Positions 1-7,854 of a stretch of 64,000 nt of DNA are shown here, one piece after another. Made by a program: the position numbers and the translations under genes. The stretch is taken from NCBI GenBank assembly GCA_025463305.1, contig JAOBWK010000085.1, forward strand, positions 1 to 64,000, written 5' to 3'. Below the pieces are notes generated by a model. The model searched no databases. It worked only from the letters and a program-made list of their open reading frames with translations, and was not told where the DNA came from. The stretch is from Ilumatobacteraceae bacterium. GTDB taxonomy: Bacteria > Actinomycetota > Acidimicrobiia > Acidimicrobiales > Ilumatobacteraceae. Each line of letters starts with the position of its first letter. Position 1 is the first letter of the stretch.

Positions 1-1
1 C

Positions 2-1111
2 GACGAGGTCGACGAAGAGGCCGTGGCCGAGGTGCTCAGCATCTGGACCGGCATCCCCGTCTACAAGCTCACCGAAGAGGAGACCGCCAAGCTCCTCGAC
101 ATGGAAGCCGAGCTGCACAAGCGGATCCTCGGCCAGGAGATGGCCATCAAGGCCGTCAGCCAGTCGATCCGGCGCACACGCGCCGGCCTGAAGGACCCCC
201 GCCGCCCGTCGGGCACGTTCATCTTCCTGGGCCCCTCGGGCGTGGGCAAGACCGAGCTGGCCAAGACGCTCACCGAGTTCCTGTTCGGCGACGACACCGC
301 GCTGATCTCGCTCGACATGTCGGAGTACATGGAGAAGCACACGGTCAGCCGCCTCGTCGGTGCACCTCCCGGCTACGTCGGTTACGAAGAGGGCGGCCAG
401 CTCACCGAGGCCGTGCGGCGCAAGCCGTTCAGCGTGGTCCTGTTCGACGAGATCGAGAAGGCCCACCCCGACGTGTTCAACACGCTCCTCCAGATCCTGG
501 AAGAGGGTCGTCTCACCGACAGCCAGGGTCGCACGGTCGACTTCCGCAACACGGTGCTGATCATGACCTCGAACCTCGGCACCGCCGATCTCCGCAAGGC
601 CAACGTCGGCTTCACCCGCAACGACGAAGCCGTGAGCTACGAGCGGATGAAGGACAAGGTCATGGAGGCCCTGAAGGGCCACTTCCGTCCCGAGTTCCTC
701 AACCGCATCGATGACGTGGTCGTCTTCCACGAGCTCGCCCAGAGCGAGGTCATGCAGATGGTCGACCTGATGACCAAGCGCCTGATCGGTCAGCTGGAGA
801 GCCAGGGCCTCGGCATCGAGCTCACCCAGTCGGCCAAGGAGCACATCGCCGTCAAGGGCTACGACCCGCAGCTCGGCGCTCGTCCGCTGCGTCGTGCGCT
901 GCAGCGCCTCATCGAGGATCCACTCTCGGAGAAGATCCTCTACAAGGAGTTCCGTGCCGGCGAGATCATCGTCGTCGACACCGAGGACGATCCCGATCGC
1001 CCCGGCGAGCTGCGCATCGCCTTCCGTGCCGTCGAGGGCCTCATCCCGCCGCCGGACATCGAGTTGGCCGGCGCCGGCGACGGTGGCCCGGTTGCCGGAG
1101 GCAACGACTGA
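2..1111 (+). CDS. clpC: ATP-dependent Clp protease ATP-binding subunit ClpC (3' part)
   Basis: This is the C-terminal 369 residues of a ClpC/ClpA-type AAA+ unfoldase, which feeds proteins to the ClpP protease in the cytoplasm. The frame is open to the left edge, so the first nucleotide-binding domain and N-domain lie outside the window. The second AAA+ module is complete: Walker A GPSGVGKT (about residue 78), Walker B VVLFDEIEKAHP, the pore-loop region with GYVGYEEGG, the sensor region MTSNLG, and then the D2-small C-terminal domain (RPLRRALQRLIEDPLSEKIL). ClpC rather than ClpB is favoured because the short linker and tail resemble actinobacterial ClpC; without the N-terminal half this is an inference. 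The last codons are part of a 26-base tandem duplication that copies the stop codon. Confidence 0.93.
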   Translation, partial: DEVDEEAVAEVLSIWTGIPVYKLTEEETAKLLDMEAELHKRILGQEMAIKAVSQSIRRTRAGLKDPRRPSGTFIFLGPSGVGKTELAKTLTEFLFGDDTALISLDMSEYMEKHTVSRLVGAPPGYVGYEEGGQLTEAVRRKPFSVVLFDEIEKAHPDVFNTLLQILEEGRLTDSQGRTVDFRNTVLIMTSNLGTADLRKANVGFTRNDEAVSYERMKDKVMEALKGHFRPEFLNRIDDVVVFHELAQSEVMQMVDLMTKRLIGQLESQGLGIELTQSAKEHIAVKGYDPQLGARPLRRALQRLIEDPLSEKILYKEFRAGEIIVVDTEDDPDRPGELRIAFRAVEGLIPPPDIELAGAGDGGPVAGGND

Positions 1112-1137
1112 GCACGGTTGCCGGAGGCAACGACTGA
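1089..1137 (+). repeat. 26-base-period tandem duplication over the clpC stop codon
   Basis: A 23-base block (1089-1111) is repeated exactly at 1115-1137, period 26. The block contains GTTGCC and GGCAAC arms around GGA, and includes the TGA stop, so a second in-frame-looking tail follows the real one. It looks like a slipped-strand duplication of the 3' end. Confidence 0.9.
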
Positions 1138-1169
1138 TCACGGTCGGCTTCGGCTGGCACGTTCGCGAC

Positions 1170-1203
1170 GATGCCCGGTCCCACCTCGGTGGGACCGGGC
1201 ATC
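1170..1203 (+). terminator. Intrinsic terminator hairpin after clpC
   Basis: A perfect 16-bp inverted repeat, left arm GATGCCCGGTCCCACC, with a nominal 2-base loop, is followed by GTGCGTTTTC. The length, GC content and short T run fit a terminator for clpC. Confidence 0.8.
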
Positions 1204-1225
1204 GTGCGTTTTCGGCCGGACGCGC

Positions 1226-1260
1226 GCAGCGAACGTCCGCGTGTCGCGGACGTTCGCTGC
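1226..1260 (-). terminator. Hairpin terminator for the convergent minus-strand gene
   Basis: A perfect 15-bp inverted repeat (left arm GCAGCGAACGTCCGC, loop GTGTC) lies five bases past the stop of the leftward gene ending at 1266. It has no good T tract on that strand, as is common in GC-rich actinobacteria. Together with the hairpin at 1170-1203 it insulates the convergent pair. Confidence 0.65.
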
Positions 1261-1265
1261 CGAGG

Positions 1266-2471
1266 TCAGCCGGCGAGGGTGCCGTCGTACGTCGCGGTGA
1301 TGTTGGTGAGCGGGCACGACGCACCGGAACCCGCGATGGTCACGGCGTAGTCGCCGTGCACCGAACCGCCGCCCACCGTGATCGTGAGGTTGCCCGTGGC
1401 GGATCCACACGAGTCGATGGGGATCTGGAACGTGCTGGTGTACCCACCGTTGCCGGCCGGCACGAGCGCCACCGTGGATCCCGGTCCCGAGAAGATCGAG
1501 CCGGCTGCGCCCGTGGACAGCACCGCGTCGCCGCCGGCCGCGCTGATGCTGCAGTCGCCGACGCCGTCGCACGCGCCGGTGAACATCCAGGTCTGACTGA
1601 CGTCCGAGGGAGCCGACGTGGTGAAGCCGTCACCACTGATCGTGATGTTGCTCGTCGTGATGTTGTAGTTGCCGGCACCCGAGGGCAGCGCGGCGACCGT
1701 CGTGGTGGTGTCGGCGATGGTGGTCGGCGGCTCGGTGGTGGCAGGATCGGTGGTGGCCGGCTCGGTGGCGACGGGGGCGATCGTCACCGGCACCGTGACG
1801 GGCGCGGCCGTGATGACGACCACCGGCGCGCTCGTCGGTACCGGCGCGGCCAGCGTGGTGGTGGTGGCGACGGCGATCTGGCGCGGGGGATCATCGCTCT
1901 GTGCCTTGGCCACCGCGAGCGCGCCGGCGGTGATCACGACGGCGCCGGTTCCGCCGACGAGCAGCATGTGCATCCGCGGGCGTGCGTGGCGGAGGTGGCG
2001 GAGACGGGTCCACGGTCCGCGGCCGGAGGACGCGCCGCCGTGTCCGGGCGCGACGTGCTGGACCGTGTTCGCGTGCGGCCCTTCGAGCGGAGCGCCATGC
2101 TGGGCGGCACCGGTGGTGGCGTGACCCACGTGCTGGGGGGCCTGCAGCGCCGAGTCGGCGTGCGGTGGCTGCAGCGGGCTGCCGGCGTGCTGCGGCGCGG
2201 GCGGCTGGTGCCCGGGCGCGGCGTGCTGCTCCGGCGCCGGGAACTGGTGCGCCGGCGCGCCGTGCTGCGGACCCTGCACCTGCCCCTGGCCGGCGACGTG
2301 CTGCGGCGCCGGGCCGTCGGCGGGGTGCAGTGAGTGCTGCAGCGGCTGCTCGGTGGCCTGCACGTGCTGGGGACCCGGGGCGGCCGGCGCGGCACCGGGC
2401 CGTGGCGCACCGCCTTCGGTTCCATGGGACGGCGGGAGCAGTCCTCCGACGCCCGGGTTGTCATTGCTCAC
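1266..2471 (-). CDS. Gln-His-rich single-pass membrane protein of unknown function
   Basis: I do not recognise this 401-residue protein. The GTG start at 2471 is chosen because GAGAGG sits six bases upstream; an upstream in-frame start would place that site inside the gene. Residues 1-150 are a low-complexity cytoplasmic region of Pro, Ala, Gly, Gln and His with about nine QH dipeptides. One membrane helix follows (MLLVGGTGAVVITAGALAVA), then a Thr/Pro/Val linker typical of exported proteins, then a C-terminal domain of about 150 residues rich in Gly, Ser and Thr with six Cys that could form disulfides (GACDGVGDC, DSCGSA, GASCPL). The expected topology is N-in/C-out. It may be co-transcribed with the anti-sigma gene 109 bases upstream. 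Confidence 0.75.
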   Translation of the reverse strand: MSNDNPGVGGLLPPSHGTEGGAPRPGAAPAAPGPQHVQATEQPLQHSLHPADGPAPQHVAGQGQVQGPQHGAPAHQFPAPEQHAAPGHQPPAPQHAGSPLQPPHADSALQAPQHVGHATTGAAQHGAPLEGPHANTVQHVAPGHGGASSGRGPWTRLRHLRHARPRMHMLLVGGTGAVVITAGALAVAKAQSDDPPRQIAVATTTTLAAPVPTSAPVVVITAAPVTVPVTIAPVATEPATTDPATTEPPTTIADTTTTVAALPSGAGNYNITTSNITISGDGFTTSAPSDVSQTWMFTGACDGVGDCSISAAGGDAVLSTGAAGSIFSGPGSTVALVPAGNGGYTSTFQIPIDSCGSATGNLTITVGGGSVHGDYAVTIAGSGASCPLTNITATYDGTLAG

Positions 2472-2580
2472 GATGCACCTCTCTCGCGGGGTCGTCTCGA
2501 CCTCCACCGGGAACAGTCATCTTGGCTGACGGCCGGCGTTACAGCGAGGCGTACGCGATTCCGGCGGCCGAGTGGCCGAC

Positions 2581-3249
2581 TCAGGACGTGCGGCGGTCCG
2601 ACTCGGTCTCGTCGCGGGCGACGGCGCGCAGGCGTGGCAGCGGGCGGCCACGCTTGCCGACGGACGACGCGCCCGACGGCATCCGCTTCGGCATCGCGAG
2701 GACCCACACGAGGATCAACCCGACGATCTCAGGGAGGTGATGGATCTCGGTGACGGCCGGGACGCGGCCCTCGATGACGTCGATCACGGCGGTGATCGCG
2801 AGGCAGCCGGCGAGCGCGGCGGCCAACGGCAGCATGCCGCGCGCCTTGGCCGGCCGCAGCGCCACCACGAGCAGCCCGATCGCGTAGGCGACGGCGAACG
2901 AGCCGAGGTGACGCGCTGCGTGGGCGTCGCTGCCGGACGAGTGCCCGAGGAACAGTGCGGGGGCCGAGAGCACGAACACCTGGACCGCGACGACACCGAG
3001 ACCGAGGCGCAGCACCCACCACACCGAGTTGCGGTCCTCGAGCCGCACGGCCTTCACGATGCGCCCGGCGAGGTCGGGCATGGGAACCGCGACATCCACC
3101 GCGGCGCGACGCAGACGATGGACGTTCTCGGCGAACGCGCGGCACGACGCGCACGTCGCGAGGTGGTTGTCGAGGAGCCGGTCGTCGATGCCGGCAGCCT
3201 CGCCATCGGCTCGCGCCGAGATCGCTTCGAGCCACGGGTCGCAGGTCAT
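2581..3249 (-). CDS. Zinc-finger anti-sigma factor, multi-pass membrane protein
   Basis: This 222-residue protein starts with a ZAS-type (zf-HC2) domain: Cys3, then His29-x3-Cys33-x2-Cys36 in HLATCASC, the zinc-binding pattern of anti-sigma factors that clamp ECF sigma factors. About four hydrophobic helices follow, between residues 75 and 195 (for example VVAVQVFVLSAPALFL and LPLAAALAGCLAITAV). It would hold its sigma factor at the membrane. The likely partner is the ECF gene that starts 52 bases away on the opposite strand; such pairs are normally co-directional, so the divergent order is unusual. The ATG start is supported by the ZAS motif beginning at once. No clear Shine-Dalgarno or TANNNT box was found next to it. 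Confidence 0.85.
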   Translation of the reverse strand: MTCDPWLEAISARADGEAAGIDDRLLDNHLATCASCRAFAENVHRLRRAAVDVAVPMPDLAGRIVKAVRLEDRNSVWWVLRLGLGVVAVQVFVLSAPALFLGHSSGSDAHAARHLGSFAVAYAIGLLVVALRPAKARGMLPLAAALAGCLAITAVIDVIEGRVPAVTEIHHLPEIVGLILVWVLAMPKRMPSGASSVGKRGRPLPRLRAVARDETESDRRTS

Positions 3250-3287
3250 GCGTTGGCAGTGCCTCGCAACGGGCGTTCAGTTCCCAT

Positions 3288-3293
3288 TAGCCT
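3288..3293 (+). promoter_or_regulatory. -10 box (TAGCCT) for a leaderless ECF sigma transcript
   Basis: TAGCCT lies eight bases before the GTG at 3302, with no Shine-Dalgarno sequence between. The expected transcription start falls at or within two bases of the start codon. Confidence 0.5.
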
Positions 3294-3301
3294 GGCGATT
3301 C

Positions 3302-3838
3302 GTGAGCGCGCACCCCGACAACGACACGCTCCTGCAGTACGCACGCGCCGCCCAGCACGGCGACGACGTGGCGCTCGGCCGGCTCGTCGCCGCCACGCAG
3401 GGCGTCGTCTGGCGGTTCTGCTGCAACCTGTCCAGCCGCCAGGAAGCCGACGACCTCAGCCAAGAGGTCTACATCCGGGCCACCCGCAACCTCGCCCAGT
3501 ACCGCGGCGAGGCGCCCGTGGTGTCATGGCTGCTCTCCATCGCCCGCCACGTCTGCGCCGATCAGGTCCGCAAGAACCAGCGCCGCACCCGGCTCGCGAC
3601 TCGCCTGCGCGGCGAGCGGGTGCCCGTCTCGATGACGCCGGGCAACCTCGAGCTCGATCAGCTCGTCGACGCGCTCGATCCGGATCGCCGGGTCGCCTTC
3701 GTGCTCACCCAGGTGCTCGGGTTGAGCTACGACGAGGCGTCGATCGTCTGCGAGTGCCCCATCGGCACGATCAGGTCGCGTGTCGCTCGTGCCCGCAACG
3801 ACCTCGTCACCGCCGTCCGCCAGGCCGAAGCGCGGTAA
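3302..3838 (+). CDS. ECF-subfamily RNA polymerase sigma factor
   Basis: This 178-residue ECF sigma factor has region 2 (DDLSQEVYIRATRNLAQYRGEAPVVSW), including the core-binding and -10-recognition helices, and region 4 with the helix-turn-helix GLSYDEASIVCECPIGTIRSRVARAR. The start is set at the GTG at 3302 rather than an upstream in-frame ATG. The longer reading would overlap the divergent anti-sigma gene and add 91 residues with no homology. A -10 hexamer sits just before this GTG. The lipoprotein gene follows after 11 bases and is probably in the same transcript. The sigma factor is likely held by the zinc-finger protein encoded divergently. Confidence 0.88.
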   Translation: MSAHPDNDTLLQYARAAQHGDDVALGRLVAATQGVVWRFCCNLSSRQEADDLSQEVYIRATRNLAQYRGEAPVVSWLLSIARHVCADQVRKNQRRTRLATRLRGERVPVSMTPGNLELDQLVDALDPDRRVAFVLTQVLGLSYDEASIVCECPIGTIRSRVARARNDLVTAVRQAEAR

Positions 3839-3849
3839 CGAACCACTCC

Positions 3850-4650
3850 ATGCGCCGATTCGTCCGAACGATCCTGGGCATCTTCGCGATGGCCGTGCTG
3901 TGCGCGGCCTGCAACGTGGACATGAGCATCGACGTGATGATGCGCGCCGACGGCTCGGGCACGGTCACGGTGACGGCCACGGCTGATGCCGACATCGTCA
4001 AGCAGGCGCCGAACCTGATAACCGATCTGCGCTTCGACGACGTGAAGGCCGCCGGTTGGACGGTGCAGGGCCCGGTCGCGACACCCACCGGTGGGCTGCA
4101 GGTCGTGCTCACCCATACGTTCGCGACGCCCACCGAGGCCAACGCGATCCTGGCCGGGATCAACGGCCCGAGTGGTCCGTTGAACGGCGTGACGCTCGCC
4201 CTGGCGAAGGCGAAGGACACCACCACCTACACCCTCACGGGCAAGCTGCAGGTGGCCGGCAACCTCGACGCGTTCAGCGATGCGGACCTCTTCTCCACCA
4301 TCGGCGCGACCCCGTACGCCGCTCAGGTCGCGGCCGCCAACCTGCAGCCGGCACAGGCGGTCACCCTCCACTTCCAGGCCAAGCTGCCCGGTTCGGTCAA
4401 GTCGTCCACCGCCACCGAGGGCTCGGCCAGCTCCCCCACCGGGCTCAGCTGGGCGGTGCCGATCGATGGCACGCTCGTCGATGTCGCGACGATCTCGACG
4501 CACAAGGACTCGAAGGGGAACATCTGGGCCAGCCCGCTGGCCAAGACGGCGATGATCGCGATGTTCGCCTGGATCGTCCTGGCGGTCGGGTTCATCGTCT
4601 ACGTCGTCCTCGCCCGCCGCCGCCGGGCCGCCATCCGCGCCCTGCGCTGA
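3850..4650 (+). CDS. LppM-like lipoprotein with C-terminal membrane helix
   Basis: This 266-residue protein has a signal peptide ending in a lipobox-like VLCAAC (Cys21); Leu is at -4 and Cys at -3, so the lipobox is slightly off consensus. A soluble domain of about 210 residues follows, beginning NVDMSIDVMMRADGSG, and then one C-terminal helix (AMFAWIVLAVGFIVYVVL) and a basic tail. This architecture, and the start of the folded domain, match the LppM/DUF3153 family known from mycobacteria, where LppM is a cell-envelope protein; the family assignment is from memory. The gene lies 11 bases after the ECF sigma gene and may belong to its regulon. The ATG at 3850 gives the complete signal peptide. 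Confidence 0.72.
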   Translation: MRRFVRTILGIFAMAVLCAACNVDMSIDVMMRADGSGTVTVTATADADIVKQAPNLITDLRFDDVKAAGWTVQGPVATPTGGLQVVLTHTFATPTEANAILAGINGPSGPLNGVTLALAKAKDTTTYTLTGKLQVAGNLDAFSDADLFSTIGATPYAAQVAAANLQPAQAVTLHFQAKLPGSVKSSTATEGSASSPTGLSWAVPIDGTLVDVATISTHKDSKGNIWASPLAKTAMIAMFAWIVLAVGFIVYVVLARRRRAAIRALR

Positions 4651-4705
4651 CGAGCGATCGCGGGCCGCGTGCCCGGGCCTCCCGATGACTGTCACACCCT
4701 CCGCG

Positions 4706-4711
4706 TAGGTT
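4706..4711 (+). promoter_or_regulatory. -10 box (TAGGTT) for leaderless radA
   Basis: TAGGTT, then six bases (GTCGGC), then the radA ATG. No ribosome binding site is present, so the mRNA most likely begins at the start codon. Confidence 0.6.
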
Positions 4712-4717
4712 GTCGGC

Positions 4718-6109
4718 ATGGCCAAGCTGCGACTCGTCCACCGGTGCACCGAATGCGGTGCCACCCACCCGAAGTGGGGCGGTCGCTGTCCGGCGTGCGG
4801 TGCGTGGAACACCCTGGTCGAAGAGTTCGAGGGTCCGTCGGAGACCACCACGCTCGCGGCCGGGATGGCGCTGTTCCCGGCCGGCGTCGCCCAGCCCATC
4901 GGCGATGTCGACGCGCAGAACGCCCAGCCAAGGTCCACCGGCATCAGCGAACTGGATCGCGTCCTCGGCGGCGGCTTCGTGCCCGGTTCGGTCGCGCTGC
5001 TCGGTGGCGAGCCCGGCATCGGCAAGAGCACGCTGCTGCTCCAGCTGCTCGCCGGTTGGACGGGCCGCACCCTGTACGTGTCGGCCGAGGAGAGCGCGCA
5101 GCAGGTCCGCCTGCGCGCTGAACGGCTCGATGCGCTGCGCCCCGACCTGTGGCTGCTCGCCGAGACGTCGGTCACCAACATCGTCGCGTCCATCGACCAG
5201 CTCCAACCCCAACTGGTCATCATCGACAGCATCCAGACGGTGGCCGATCCCGATCTCGCCTCGGCGCCCGGGTCCGTCGTCCAGGTCCGCGGCTGCGCCC
5301 ACCGGCTGGTGCAGGAGGCCAAGCGGCGCGGCATCACGATGGTGCTCGTCGGCCACGTCACCAAGGACGGCGGCCTCGCCGGACCGCGGGTGCTCGAGCA
5401 CCTGGTCGACACCGTGCTGTCGTTCGAGGGCGAGCGCCACCACGCGCTGCGCCTGCTCCGGGCCACCAAGCACCGCTTCGGTCCCACCAACGAGCTCGGG
5501 CTGTTCGAGATGGCCGATGCCGGCCTGGTGCCCGTGCCGGATCCGAGCCAGCTGTTCCTCGCCGACCGGCGCACCGGGGTGCCCGGCTCGGCGGTGGTGT
5601 CCACCATCGAAGGCCAGCGCCCGCTGCTGGTCGAGGTCCAGGCGCTCACCAACCCGTTCAACGGTGGCGGCCCGCCACGACGCTCTGTGCAGGGCATCGA
5701 TCCCGCTCGCCTGGCGATGCTGCTCGCCGTCATCGAGCGACGGGCGCGCCTGCCCACGGGCACCCACGAGGTCTACGCCTCGGTGGTCGGTGGCGTGAAG
5801 CTCACCGAGCCGGGGGTCGACCTCGCCCTGTGCCTCGCCGTCGTGTCCGCCATCCTCAACCGGCCGCTGGCCGCCGACATGGTCGTGTGTGGCGAGATAG
5901 GTCTCGCCGGCGAGCTCCGCCAGGTCTCCCAGACCCAGCGCCGGCTCAGCGAGGCCGCACGGCTCGGCTTCGGCAAGGCCATCGTCCCCGCCTCGGCGCC
6001 CGACGGTCCCGCCGGCATGCGGTTGCGCCGGGTCTCGACGCTGCCCGAGGCGCTCAGCGCGGCCGGGTTGCTCGGCGAAACCTCGTCGGGCCTGCATGCC
6101 GTAACATAG
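4718..6109 (+). CDS. radA: DNA repair protein RadA
   Basis: RadA is a RecA-like DnaB-type helicase that helps branch migration during recombinational repair. The 463 residues show every family hallmark: a four-Cys zinc finger (C10, C13, C24, C27), Walker A GEPGIGKST (97-105), the RadA-specific KNRFG motif as KHRFG (about 249-253), and a C-terminal Lon-protease-like domain (HEVYASVVGGVKLTEPGVD) without protease activity. The length is normal. disA begins five bases after the stop, a classic pairing: in Bacillus and mycobacteria RadA binds DisA and lowers its cyclase activity. The start is the first ATG, six bases after a TAGGTT box. Confidence 0.97.
   Translation: MAKLRLVHRCTECGATHPKWGGRCPACGAWNTLVEEFEGPSETTTLAAGMALFPAGVAQPIGDVDAQNAQPRSTGISELDRVLGGGFVPGSVALLGGEPGIGKSTLLLQLLAGWTGRTLYVSAEESAQQVRLRAERLDALRPDLWLLAETSVTNIVASIDQLQPQLVIIDSIQTVADPDLASAPGSVVQVRGCAHRLVQEAKRRGITMVLVGHVTKDGGLAGPRVLEHLVDTVLSFEGERHHALRLLRATKHRFGPTNELGLFEMADAGLVPVPDPSQLFLADRRTGVPGSAVVSTIEGQRPLLVEVQALTNPFNGGGPPRRSVQGIDPARLAMLLAVIERRARLPTGTHEVYASVVGGVKLTEPGVDLALCLAVVSAILNRPLAADMVVCGEIGLAGELRQVSQTQRRLSEAARLGFGKAIVPASAPDGPAGMRLRRVSTLPEALSAAGLLGETSSGLHAVT
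6102..6107 (+). promoter_or_regulatory. Possible internal -10 box (TAACAT) for disA
   Basis: TAACAT overlaps the last codons and stop of radA and lies six bases before the disA ATG, the same geometry as the leaderless genes of this window. It could give disA its own transcript. AGGCGG just before the ATG could equally be a weak Shine-Dalgarno site. Confidence 0.35.
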
Positions 6110-6113
6110 GCGG

Positions 6114-7187
6114 ATGTCGATCGTGCCCCGCGAGGACGACGCGCTGCTCGCAGCGCTGGCCCAGGTCGCCCCGGGCGGCCCGCTGCGCGACGGCCTCGAG
6201 CGCATCGTGCGGGCCAAGATGGGCGCTCTGCTCGTGCTCTCCGACAGCCCCGACGTGCTGGCGATCTGCTCGGGCGGGTTCCTGCTCGACGCACCGTTCT
6301 CGCCGCAGAAGCTCAGCGAGCTGGCCAAGATGGACGGCGCGATCATCCTCCGCAGCGACATCGGGCGCATCGCCCGGGCCAACGTGCACCTCCTCCCCGA
6401 TCGCTCCATGCAGACCTCCGAGACCGGCACCCGCCACCGCACCGCCGAGCGCGTGGCGCGCAGCATCGATGCGCCGGTGATCAGCGTCAGCGAGGAGATG
6501 AGCGTCATCAACCTCTACGTCGGCGATCGCAAGCACCAGCTGCAGGCCGTCAGCCTGCTGCTCGATCGCGGCAACCAGGCCCTGCAGACGCTCGAGCGCT
6601 ACAAGGTGCGCCTCGACGACGCGATGGCGAACCTCACCGCGCTCGAGGTCGAAGACGTCGTCACCTTGCGCGATGTCGCCGCGGTCGTGCAGCGCGGCGA
6701 GATGGTGCACCGCATCGCCACCGAGATCGAGACGATGATCGTCGAGCTCGGCACCGATGCCCGCCTGCTGCGGATGCAGCTCGATGAGCTGTACACCGAG
6801 ATCGACGACGAGATCGGCCTCGTCATCGATGACTACCTCCCCAACGGCTGCAGTGCGGCCGACACCCATCGATTGATGGCGTCGCTCGACGACGAAGGGG
6901 TGCTCGACCTGCGCAAGTGCGCCGTCGCGCTCTCGCCGTGTGGCGCGCCCGAGGACCTCGATCAGTCGATGTCGCCACGCGGTCTGCGCCTGCTTGCCCG
7001 GGTGCCGCGCCTCGGCGACGAGACAGCGATCGCGATCAGCAACTACTTCGGCGAGCTCACCAAGCTGCAGCGCGCCACGGTCAGCGACCTGCTCGTGGTC
7101 CCTGGTGTCACGACGGTGCAGGCCCAGGCCATCAAGGACACCCTCGCCCGGGTGGTCGAAGCCACCATCATGGATCAGTACAACTGA
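6114..7187 (+). CDS. disA: DNA integrity scanning protein, diadenylate cyclase DisA
   Basis: DisA makes the second messenger c-di-AMP from two ATP while scanning DNA for branched lesions. The 357-residue protein has the N-terminal DAC domain with the DGA motif (MDGAII, about 73-78) and the RHR motif (TRHRTAE, about 106), a central helical linker, and a C-terminal helix-hairpin-helix DNA-binding domain (ATVSDLLVVPGVTTVQAQAI). The length is normal for the family. It follows radA by four bases and is probably co-expressed with it. The two products are known to interact, so the pair links repair to c-di-AMP signalling. The gene converges on a nitroreductase with only nine bases between stops and no obvious terminator. 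Confidence 0.97.
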   Translation: MSIVPREDDALLAALAQVAPGGPLRDGLERIVRAKMGALLVLSDSPDVLAICSGGFLLDAPFSPQKLSELAKMDGAIILRSDIGRIARANVHLLPDRSMQTSETGTRHRTAERVARSIDAPVISVSEEMSVINLYVGDRKHQLQAVSLLLDRGNQALQTLERYKVRLDDAMANLTALEVEDVVTLRDVAAVVQRGEMVHRIATEIETMIVELGTDARLLRMQLDELYTEIDDEIGLVIDDYLPNGCSAADTHRLMASLDDEGVLDLRKCAVALSPCGAPEDLDQSMSPRGLRLLARVPRLGDETAIAISNYFGELTKLQRATVSDLLVVPGVTTVQAQAIKDTLARVVEATIMDQYN

Positions 7188-7196
7188 GCCAGTCGC

Positions 7197-7805
7197 TCAG
7201 GCGGTGAGCTGCCGGACCGTGCCATCGGCATCGAGCCGGCGGGCGATGGGCGCGAGGTCCACGACGGCGCGATCGGTGGCGGGCCGCTCGGCCGGGATCC
7301 GCCCGAGGTTGACCCAACCGAGGAACTGATCGTCCGGGCCCATGTCGAGCGCGCGGCGCAACGCCGCACCCTCCTGGAACGGGCTGCTCTTCCAGATCGC
7401 GCCGATGCCCAGCTGATGGGCGGCGAGCGTGATCGCGTAGCCGGCACACGACGCCGAGGCGACCTGCTCCCAGACGGCGATCTTGGCCGCCGGGTCGATG
7501 CGCGCGACGACGGCGATCAGCGCCGGCGCGGCGAAGGCCTTGCCGCGCAGGCGGCCGGCAATCTCGTCGGGCAGGGCCGGGTTGGCCTCGCGTCCGGCCG
7601 CAGCGAGAGCATCGCCGAAGGCGGCGCGGGCGTCGCCCTCCACCACCACGAGCCGCCAGGGACGGAGGTTGCCGTGATCGGGCACGGTAACGCTGGCCTG
7701 CAGGATCGCGTCGATCTCGGCCGCCGACGGCGCCACATCGGAGAGGACGCTGACGCTCTGGCGGGTCAGCAACGGGGCGAGGGCGACCTCGTGTTCGCGG
7801 AGCAT
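7197..7805 (-). CDS. Nitroreductase family flavoprotein (YdjA-like)
   Basis: This 202-residue FMN-dependent oxidoreductase belongs to the single-domain YdjA branch of the nitroreductase superfamily, which reduces nitro compounds or quinones with NAD(P)H. The segment VPDHGNLRPWRLVVVEG matches the family's conserved APDH...QPW...VIEG block, where Asn/Arg and His contact FMN. WEQVASASCAGYAITLAA and GIGAIWKSSPF match the middle and C-terminal FMN-binding blocks. The physiological substrate is unknown. It is monocistronic. The ATG at 7805 is preceded six bases upstream by a TAGCCT hexamer and by no Shine-Dalgarno site. Confidence 0.85.
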   Translation of the reverse strand: MLREHEVALAPLLTRQSVSVLSDVAPSAAEIDAILQASVTVPDHGNLRPWRLVVVEGDARAAFGDALAAAGREANPALPDEIAGRLRGKAFAAPALIAVVARIDPAAKIAVWEQVASASCAGYAITLAAHQLGIGAIWKSSPFQEGAALRRALDMGPDDQFLGWVNLGRIPAERPATDRAVVDLAPIARRLDADGTVRQLTA

Positions 7806-7811
7806 GGTGTG

Positions 7812-7817
7812 AGGCTA
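7812..7817 (-). promoter_or_regulatory. -10 box (TAGCCT) for the leaderless nitroreductase gene
   Basis: Reading the minus strand, TAGCCT, then CACACC, then ATG. The six-base gap is typical of leaderless transcripts. Confidence 0.6.
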
Positions 7818-7854
7818 CCCTTACAACGCCGCACCCGCGCTCGGCCGGCGACCC

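Noticed and set aside
894..2333. A plus-strand 479-codon frame from clpC into the next gene
   Set aside because: It crosses both terminator hairpins and is antisense to the Gln-His-rich protein; its composition is almost only Arg, Gly, Ala and Ser.
4592..6511. A 639-codon minus-strand frame over radA and disA
   Set aside because: Both plus-strand genes have complete, conserved domains; the antisense product is low-complexity.
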